A stretch of 64,000 bases of DNA from Pardosa pseudoannulata (taxonomy: Eukaryota > Arthropoda > Arachnida > Araneae > Lycosidae). Positions 59,301 through 64,000 of this stretch are shown here, piece after piece (positions within the stretch are counted from its first letter, which is position 1; each line of letters starts with the position of its first letter). Location: positions 87,999,109-88,063,108 of the forward strand of contig CM063507.1 of assembly GCA_032207245.1 (NCBI GenBank), read 5' to 3'. The notes under the pieces are model-generated. The model was not told the origin of the DNA, did no database searches, and was given only the letters and a program-made list of their open reading frames with translations. A program made the translations under genes and the position numbers.

Positions 59301-61996
59301 ATACTACATTTCGTTAATTTTAGACAGTCATTAAATAGTTTTAAATAGTTAAGTAAAAGTAAAATTAAAATTGCTGACTGGGGAAATTTTTTTCTGCTCA
59401 GCTCTTTATAAACAAATGTTAATTCTTTTTTTTTTTTTCTTTGGGAGGGGGGTCATGTCAATAAAAATCTCCTTTCTTTAAAAGAAATCCATTATTTATA
59501 ACATCTGAAAATAGAATAGACTATAAACTTTTGGTTCTTGGAAAAAAAAAACCCTCTTTAAAGATAATCTACAATTTGCAAACAAAGACTTTTTTGTAAT
59601 ACTTTACTGACAGTTCCCAATTTTCTCATAAATAAAAGAGAAGCTAAAAAAAAGTAATGACTTTAAAAGACTACCCTGATTTCCATAACCTTAACAGTAC
59701 TTATATATTTTTAATATAACCCAAGTCAAAAACTGAAAAGGAAATACACAGCTGAAACTTGACTAATGCTAAAGAAGCTTTTATTTCAACTTACTAGTTT
59801 TATGTCTAATGGCAGTTGATAATAACTAACATAATGCTTCTTCATTTCTTCGTAGGCCATGAACTGAAGTGCTCCGTGGGATACTCCAAACATTCCAGGA
59901 ACAAGACCCTACGGTACCAAAACTACATAAACGACTGACCACAATAAAGAGTTTGGTCATTTACTACAAGCATTTTAAACTTAAAGTTTAATACACAACA
60001 AATTAACACTAGATTTACAGACTGAGCCCATTTGATTCATTCATCCGCCAAACCAAACTGCCTTTGATCACTATTTACATTTCAATATATTTAGAATTCA
60101 TGCATTATTTCTGGATATATATATATATATATATAATATATACATTACTTTAACACTCATACCTCATTATCACTCTCTCAAAAACATATGTTGGTTTTAG
60201 GTAAGTAATAAAATGTATATAAACTTTCATTCCTCTTCCCCTTCATTTCGCATTATCCAATAGGGTAGACCTATTGTCACGGTCGTGACTCATAGAATGT
60301 ATATGAAAATAAATAAATAGAGTAATAAATGTAGTACAAAGTATATATAAAGTATATAAAATATAGTATAAAGTAAATATAGAGAAGAAATTGAGAACAC
60401 TTCCATTCCAATGACAGAAATTCGTGCTACGGAAGAATGGTCAAGTTCAACAATCCTGCAAAAACAAACAGATGTAGAAACCATAGTGCTCAATGGAATA
60501 GAAATGTTGGCAGAAAATGGGTTTCAAAAACAGATTTTATAAGTCAAAAATGTTTTGCATGAATTTTTGGATAATAAACATTTTATTTAAATTAATTTGG
60601 AACTATTTTCTTGGCAAAAAACTTGAATTTTCTTGTATGAGTCGAATGGGTTCACTTTAGTAAAAACAGGTATAGGATCAACATCCGTTGATCTAGTGTT
60701 AAAGAAGTTATGTGGTAATATGGGCTGCAAAAAATAAAAACTTCATTTTGTATAGATGTGTGAGCTTTTGAGTAGCACAATATAAAAATGAAGATTAAAA
60801 TAAGTAATGTAAAAATATTACAATAAATCAGTTTTCTCTGTCACTATAATCCCTACTTCAGGCATAATTACATTACATTATAGTTATTCTCAAAACAAAC
60901 ATTTGAAAATCAAACATAAAAAAAAACTGCTTGCACTGATAAATGCTTCCATATACTTGGAAAACTTTAGCATGTGATTTTAGAGATTTATCAAACCTGG
61001 CTGACAAACATTTGTAAAATTTAAGCAACCCAACTTCCTAAACTTTCCTCTAAAATCTGAACAGCAGTAGATTTTGATGTACCCAGTTTACATAGAATTA
61101 GGTATTGATATGATGTTTATAAAAAAAATTGGAAAAAAAAACTTATTAAAAATTTTAAAATTTGCAAATTCTGTTTTTCAGATTCATTTAAGACTTATCA
61201 GTTTTTCCCTATAATTCTCAATTATCCCTCAGTCAGGGACTTTCTCTTACAGCTCACTGTATATGAAGACCTCTATACATACAAGTGCATCGGTGAGTGT
61301 GCATGGGAGACACAGGACTGGAAAAATGAAAATGACAGCATTAGAAGAAATTCATATTAATACTTTTGTTAAATACTGTTTCAGCAAGTGAGCTACAAAC
61401 AGTTTGATATCCATGATTTACACAATACATTCCATATGTCCATAATAAATAGCTACTAAACACCTTTTAATAAAATTATACAAATTACTTTCTTAATTTA
61501 CTATTGAATTTTTAGCTTAGCTTAGCAATAATCTTTCATAAGATATATCAATGTCTTAATTATCTTTTTTTTCCTTTTGTGTATAAGGGAACTCTTGCAA
61601 AGGCTCCCTCACATTAAAAGTTATTATTAGCTACAATAATTATTAGTTAATAGTCAAAACTTCAAAACTTTACGACAGAAAAAGAGGCACTGTGTGGCTA
61701 CAACTACAATAACAATAAAATAGTTATATTATTAGGTACAAAATAACTGTTTTTAAGCCCTGCAGAAATCTCATTTAATCTGATTTTTCCATGTGGCTTT
61801 TCATAACAAAAATAAAATTGTACCTTATACATTCCTGGAATACCTTCATGCCTATAAACTTTTACCAGGGCATCGACCATCCCACTGTAATGTTTCGATG
61901 GAGGCAAAGTGTCCGCGGTTGGCGTGTTTGAATATTGTAGACACATCCGAGTCTTGACGACCCATATGGGGTTGGTGAACACAAGTGTGATAATAC
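36732..61996 (-). CDS. SLC25A32: Mitochondrial folate/FAD-type carrier (SLC25A32-like), 5' partial
   Basis: Reverse-strand exons in order: 61996-61824, 59908-59795, 57182-57037, then a last exon at either 50810-50663 or 36864-36732. This inner-membrane carrier family has three homologous repeats of two helices; SLC25A32 members move folate and/or FAD into the matrix. Exon 61996-61824 gives the start of repeat 2 ([16 protein letters not shown], with the PxxxxK carrier signature) to [11 protein letters not shown]. Exon 59908-59795 gives [20 protein letters not shown], typical of this subfamily. Exon 57182-57037 gives [20 protein letters not shown] then [14 protein letters not shown], the repeat 3 signature. 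Phases (2 bases, 0, 0, 2) join cleanly. Repeat 1 and the N-terminus are not in the window. Introns are long and packed with transposons. Folate versus FAD specificity cannot be told from these exons. Confidence 0.9.
37287..37404 (-). mobile_element. SINE family 2, copy 2, first half (split by a transposon)
   Basis: This matches the body of the SINE at 10366-10560 (AGAAGACCCCCAGGCTTGGC, ATGCCCCAACTGCCCTTAAT). It stops exactly where the element at 37405 begins. The remainder with the tRNA-like head resumes at 38215 (TTAATGAACATGGAAGA, then CAACCTGCAACCCACAA) and runs to about 38305. Confidence 0.6.
37405..38214. mobile_element. CAGGGTTCCCAC element (hAT-like), copy 1
   Basis: The left end is CAGGGTTCCCACTCTTTTTC and the right end is CTGTGGGAACCCAG. 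A 5-bp duplication TTAAT flanks it (37400-37404, 38215-38219). AAGGAC/AAGGAG motifs repeat near both ends (about 37437-37455 and 38100-38205), like subterminal transposase-binding arrays. A TG/TA microsatellite (37752-37771) is followed by CTAGCTCATTATACCTGACA. Noncoding. It has inserted into a SINE. Confidence 0.7.
38215..38305 (-). mobile_element. SINE family 2, copy 2, second half with tRNA-like head
   Basis: This is the continuation of the SINE interrupted at 37404. The reverse strand carries a box B-like TTGTGGGTTGCAGGTTG near 38250-38270 and a worn box A near 38290-38300. Confidence 0.5.
40375..40575 (-). mobile_element. SINE family 2, copy 3
   Basis: Matches the copies at 10366 and 37287 (AGAAGACCCCAGGTTTGGCT on the plus strand). 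On the reverse strand the head reads TGTGGTAGCTGTGTTGGC (box A-like) and AGTTGTGGGTTCAGGGC (box B-like, about 40515-40531). Confidence 0.65.
40797..41591. mobile_element. CAGGGTTCCCAC element (hAT-like), copy 2
   Basis: Complete copy with left AAGGGTTCCCACTC and right CTGTGGGAACCCTG, flanked by the 5-bp duplication TTCTA (40792-40796, 41592-41596). AAGGAC subterminal motifs are present at both ends. An internal (CA)n(TA)n tract lies at 41109-41148, followed by CTAGCTGATTATACCCGGCA. A copy-specific inverted duplication with 16-bp arms lies at 41285-41322. Confidence 0.75.
41597..43990. other. Carrier gene intron, no recognised element
   Basis: AT-rich sequence. The open frame at 42321-42626 is low-complexity and lacks homology I can see. 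No exon with plausible splice sites and carrier similarity was found. Confidence 0.4.
44005..44080 (+). mobile_element. tRNA-like SINE head (third type)
   Basis: GAGCTCAGTGGTCGAATGGT is a box A-like start reminiscent of Leu/Ser tRNAs, and TTGTGGGTTCGATCATC is a worn box B. The arms do not fold into an intact tRNA and the acceptor stem is missing, so I call it a SINE or tRNA relic, not a functional gene. Confidence 0.5.
44101..44308 (+). mobile_element. Possible solo LTR
   Basis: GC-mixed block with TATAAAA at 44185-44191, AATAAA at 44257-44262 and a terminal GTGACA at 44303-44308, the promoter, poly-A and end order of a small LTR. It starts with TG-containing sequence near 44101. No target duplication, primer-binding site or internal coding region was found, so only a solo LTR is possible. 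Confidence 0.4.
44309..47054. other. Carrier gene intron, no recognised element
   Basis: Very AT-rich DNA with short homopolymer runs (44482-44494, 45180-45200). Open frames at 45239-45588 are low-complexity. Nothing else seen. Confidence 0.4.
47055..47398 (+). mobile_element. Possible solo LTR
   Basis: The block starts TGTCAGAAAATTAAGCGAG after a G-run, contains AATAAA at 47348-47353 and ends CGCCTTACCA before a (TA)n tract (47401-47424). It is GC-richer than its flanks. No target duplication is visible. The assignment rests on TG...CA ends and a poly-A signal only. Confidence 0.3.
47425..50662. other. Carrier gene intron/3' flank of the proximal last exon
   Basis: AT-rich, mostly featureless. 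At 48525-48547 a TTTAAATCATGCCAACCCTG segment resembles the hAT end seen at 24450, without a partner. If the proximal last exon is used, the first part below 50663 is 3' UTR. Confidence 0.4.
50663..50810 (-). CDS. SLC25A32: Carrier alternative last exon, proximal (divergent C-terminus)
   Basis: Acceptor CTATTCCTAG precedes 50810; the frame completes Arg, then reads [40 protein letters not shown] and IFSEDDIL, stop. It is homologous to the distal exon (EG, G, YKG, L, VTP, I, F, YE conserved) but differs in the sixth helix and has an acidic tail instead of the short basic one. No canonical AATAAA lies close; an ATTAAA-type signal occurs on the reverse strand at about 50535-50530. It probably gives an isoform through alternative splicing and polyadenylation. 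It could also be a decaying duplicate, although the frame is intact. Confidence 0.75.
50811..53016. other. Carrier gene intron with slight SINE-like scraps
   Basis: No exon seen. At about 51445-51520 a GCCTTGTAGCACAATGGCTA stretch hints at a worn tRNA-like head. Otherwise AT-rich and unassigned. Confidence 0.3.
53017..53936 (+). mobile_element. Nonautonomous pogo-type element, copy 2
   Basis: TA-flanked; the left end is CTGTAATTTCGCACATATAA and the right, reverse complemented, CCGTAATTTCACATGTATAG. The plus strand from about 53480 carries [29 protein letters not shown] and [10 protein letters not shown], stop, VLNQRNAG, the pogo helix-turn-helix and the following conserved segment, with stops. 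It parallels the copy at 32100-33047, including the noncoding right half, so both descend from the same deleted parent. Confidence 0.75.
54234..55326. mobile_element. CAGGGTTCCCAC element (hAT-like), copy 3
   Basis: Ends are CAGGGTCCCCCATCTTTTTC and GGACCATAGGAACCCTG. No matching target duplication remains. It carries a compound (CT)n(TA)n(GT)n tract at 54593-54637 before the shared CATACTAGCTGATCATACCC, and about 300 bases near 54845-55145 absent from copies 1 and 2. Confidence 0.7.
55938..56682. mobile_element. CAGGGTTCCCAC element (hAT-like), copy 4, right end truncated
   Basis: Starts CAGGGCTCCCACTTTTCC and follows the family through a long pure (TA)n tract (56300-56351) and TACTAGCTGATTATACCC. 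The similarity stops after AATTAAGGAG near 56682, without the right terminus. Confidence 0.7.
57037..57182 (-). CDS. SLC25A32: Carrier exon: repeat 3, helix 5
   Basis: 146 bases, starting in phase 0 and ending with two bases (AG) of the next codon; acceptor TTCCCTAG, donor GTCAGT. It encodes [39 protein letters not shown] and VLQVIKRTW. Both candidate last exons start with G, giving AGG (Arg), so either can follow. Confidence 0.9.
57976..58153 (-). mobile_element. tRNA-derived SINE family 1, copy 2
   Basis: Flanked by the perfect 13-bp duplication GATTAGCTTTTAG (57963-57975, 58154-58166). The reverse strand has box A GGCCGATTGGCTAGGGC and box B GTGGGTTCGAATCCCAC, then the same tail as copy 1 (TTCGTAGCCGTTCGGAATCG). 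Its intact box B and many CpGs suggest it is younger than copy 1. The surrounding 57720-58270 is also GC-richer than the flanks and may be an older unidentified repeat. Confidence 0.85.
59795..59908 (-). CDS. SLC25A32: Carrier exon: helix 4
   Basis: 114 bases in phase 0; acceptor ACCGTAG, donor GTAAGT. It encodes [20 protein letters not shown] followed by [18 protein letters not shown], i.e. the even-numbered helix of repeat 2 and the link to repeat 3. The GALQF(M/L)xYE pattern is characteristic of the folate-carrier branch. Confidence 0.9.
60007..60698. mobile_element. TTAA-flanked piggyBac-like nonautonomous element B, copy 2
   Basis: TTAA lies at 60003-60006 and 60699-60702; the TIRs are CACTAGATTTACAGAC and CACTAGATCAACGGAT. 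It is the same family as 7443-8043, with extra TA-rich sequence (60115-60140 and 60298-60380). The short ORF-like stretch from ATG at 60411 ([10 protein letters not shown]) is shared with copy 1 but unrecognised. Confidence 0.75.
60703..61823. other. Carrier gene intron, no recognised element
   Basis: AT-rich sequence with no exon or transposon end that I can support. Confidence 0.4.
61824..61996 (-). CDS. SLC25A32: Carrier exon: repeat 2, helix 3 and matrix loop
   Basis: 173 bases; the acceptor TTATGTAG precedes 61996 and the donor GTACAA follows 61824. The exon completes a glycine codon, then reads [20 protein letters not shown], a variable Thr/Ser loop ([18 protein letters not shown]), and [19 protein letters not shown]. 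The loop is longer than a minimal carrier loop, as is usual for this subfamily. It is the most 5' exon I can find; the preceding one must lie beyond 64000. Confidence 0.9.
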
Positions 61997-62358
61997 CTAC
62001 ATAATAATCACATTTTTAAACAACTAAAATGGCAATGTCATTATACATCATTTTTAATACACCCTTTAAATATTTTAAATAGACATAACAAATTAAGATG
62101 GGGTGGGACGATTGGTATGCTGGGCACAAGTATCACTAAAGTAATTTCTTATTGACAAAAACATTGTTATGGAAGCGGTCTCCTAAATACAACTTAAGGT
62201 ACAGATTAGATGCACCACCCCTAAACTAGTTTTGGAGACTCTTTTCTTATTTGCAGCATTCATTATGGAGTAGGGAGATGATGTAACATTGATTATAACT
62301 AATAAAGAGTATTTTGCCCAAACAGAGTGAATTCCTCTTTCTCTTTCACGAACATATA

Positions 62359-63268
62359 CAGTAAAACCTCTCTGAGCGGCCACCCCTCCGTACCGAGAAT
62401 ATTTGGCCACTTAGAGGGGTTGGCCACTCAGAAGGGTTTTATTTATTATTATAAAATAATTGCTATAATTCATAATATAAACAAGTCTGACATATATATC
62501 TTATTTAAAATGAAATTTAAAACTTATCTAAAGAGAAAATAGTACTTTATTTCAAGCTTCTTTACATTTTTTTAAAAAAAGGCTACAATTTGTTTATGTT
62601 TGTTCTGTGTAGTTTTCGTACTCCTTCAAAATCAAATTCTTTTCTTTGATGACTTCGTTGATTTCTGTTTTTCCGTAGTTAAATAATTCAGGTAACTTTC
62701 TTGCCGATTTGCCATTCTCGTATTCACTCAGAACTTCATTGTTCTGCTCGAGATTTAGAAAAACGCGTTTCGACATCGTTGCAACTCAGATCACTGACCA
62801 ACTAATGACATGAAACTGCTGTGAATGACATTTTTGCTGACAGAGGTGCAATTCTTCCTTAACTTTACCGATTGGGATTCCAAACAAAGGCCCTAGGACA
62901 CCTTCAATGCCTGATTGTCCAGTTCCTCCCTCAGTTTCTATGGATGGTGCAATAGGGATTCTTTATCTGAAGGGTGTGGGGAGAATACAAAAGAGATAAC
63001 AGGTTTAATCTTTCTTAGAAAGTGGAGGATGGACCGCGCAAGTTAGTCCTTTGTCTTATATCTGACCGTAAACCTGACCTTGAGTGTTTCCGCTCAAAAT
63101 TAAAGCATGGAATGAGTAGAATTTCCCGAAAAATGAAAGGGGCAATCCCACTCGGTGGCCAGGTGGCAGCTGATACAGATTATTTTACCATTAGGTCTAT
63201 GAGTTGAAAAATCCGTGCCCTGAAAAATTGGCCGTTTAGAAGGGTGGCTGCTTGGAGAAGTTTCACTG
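62359..63268 (-). mobile_element. Tigger/pogo element with intact ends and N-terminal transposase remnant
   Basis: TIRs are CAGTAAAACCTCTCTGAGCG (left) and CAGTGAAACTTCTCCAAGCA (right, reverse complement), flanked by TA. The subterminal GGCCAC(T/C) motifs are typical of Tigger ends. On the reverse strand from ATG at 62776, MSKRVFLNLEQNNEVLSEYE then NGKSARKLPELFNYGKTEIN is the CENP-B-type helix-turn-helix. The frame stops at 62594 and the catalytic domain is absent. Confidence 0.85.
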
Positions 63269-63479
63269 TATACATATAGGGAGAAATTAGTAATGTCTGG
63301 CAATTTTAATTACGCAATATAATACATGCAGTTGGCAACTGTACAAAATTTCTGCCCTTTTCCCCTTACAGTGCTAGTTTTAAAGTCAGCTCAAATAGTG
63401 TTTTGTTTAAAAAACTGGTAATGTGAAAAAATTCAACTCTCCATTCTGTGAAAAAAACCAAAATTGAAAAAAAATTTAA

Positions 63480-63690
63480 AAAAAAAAAAAATTGATTTAT
63501 CTGATTTAAATCAGATTTCTTTGATTTTTTTCTGAATACTAATTTTAATTGTTGTTTTTATGTTTTTTGCAATATACATAGAATAATTTGTTATAAGTAG
63601 TAACATCTTATCTATCTAGTGTATTCTACACACTGATTACCTAAAATTAAATCTATAAATTTTAATCTAAATACATTCCATTAGTTTGTA
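63480..63690. mobile_element. Truncated hAT-like repeat, inverse copy of 24140-24450
   Basis: Starts with GATTTATCTGATTTAAATCA-type motifs and matches the reverse complement of 24231-24430 over roughly 180 bases. The terminal CAGGGTTG is not preserved. From about 63700 to 64000 I see nothing further. Confidence 0.55.
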
Positions 63691-64000
63691 ATTGGATAGT
63701 GCAAACTCAATAAGAGTGATTACATAATGATGCTTAGAAACAGAACGTACAGTTATGTAATGGAACTATACAAGATTAGTTGAGCTAAGCAGAAATTAAT
63801 TTGGTGTTCTTCAAGTCACCAAGGGTTACCACAAGCAAATACACAGTTTGCCAAAGGTTATAATTTTAGAAACAAAATTGCTAGAAATTTATTTTAGAAT
63901 GTAATTATAATTAAGTTGGTTAGCTTGGTTTAAATATCACAAACACACACGCATATAAAGTTGAAACTCTTTTAACGACTTCACGATACAACGACCCCTT

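Overview
The window is AT-rich animal nuclear DNA with spliced genes, long introns, degraded DNA transposons of several superfamilies and tRNA-derived SINEs. Gene content (a Mediator subunit, an F1-ATPase assembly factor, a mitochondrial carrier and a secreted MAM-domain protein) and repeat content (mariner, pogo, hAT and piggyBac-type relics) suggest an arthropod. A chelicerate such as a spider or scorpion is my best guess, but this is inference, not a sequence match. I see no bacterial operon, CRISPR array, rRNA gene or convincing functional tRNA gene.

Layout, left to right. (1) 1-413, minus strand: the first 137 codons of an unrecognised, charged, probably alpha-helical protein that runs off the left edge. 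(2) About 2984-12331, minus strand: the 5' end of a secreted or membrane MAM-domain gene, with a tiny signal-peptide exon (12283-12331) and, about 9 kb away, the first MAM exon (2984-3106). The intron and flanks hold mariner, pogo, piggyBac-like and hAT relics. (3) 17876-18532, minus strand: a complete uninterrupted MED7 reading frame. (4) 21843-34386, plus strand: a complete nine-exon ATPAF1 gene encoding 269 residues, with all splice phases consistent. (5) 36732-61996, minus strand: the 3' two thirds of a mitochondrial folate/FAD-type carrier (SLC25A32-like). It has three shared internal exons and two alternative homologous last exons, at 50663-50810 and 36732-36864. Its 5' exons lie beyond the right edge.

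MED7 and ATPAF1 are divergent across about 3.3 kb. ATPAF1 and the carrier are convergent across about 2.3 kb. ATPAF1 and the carrier both act in mitochondria and MED7 acts in nuclear transcription; nothing suggests a functional cluster.

Most other recognisable sequence is mobile DNA: six TTAA-flanked piggyBac-like elements, a hAT-like family with 5-bp target duplications and AAGGAC subterminal repeats (four copies, all in the carrier gene), two hAT elements with perfect 8-bp target duplications, pogo/Tigger relics of three lineages, and two tRNA-derived SINE families, one with clean target duplications at both copies. The observation I rate highest is the alternative last exon pair of the carrier, which would swap the sixth transmembrane segment and the C-terminus. 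I found no clearly new multi-gene system.
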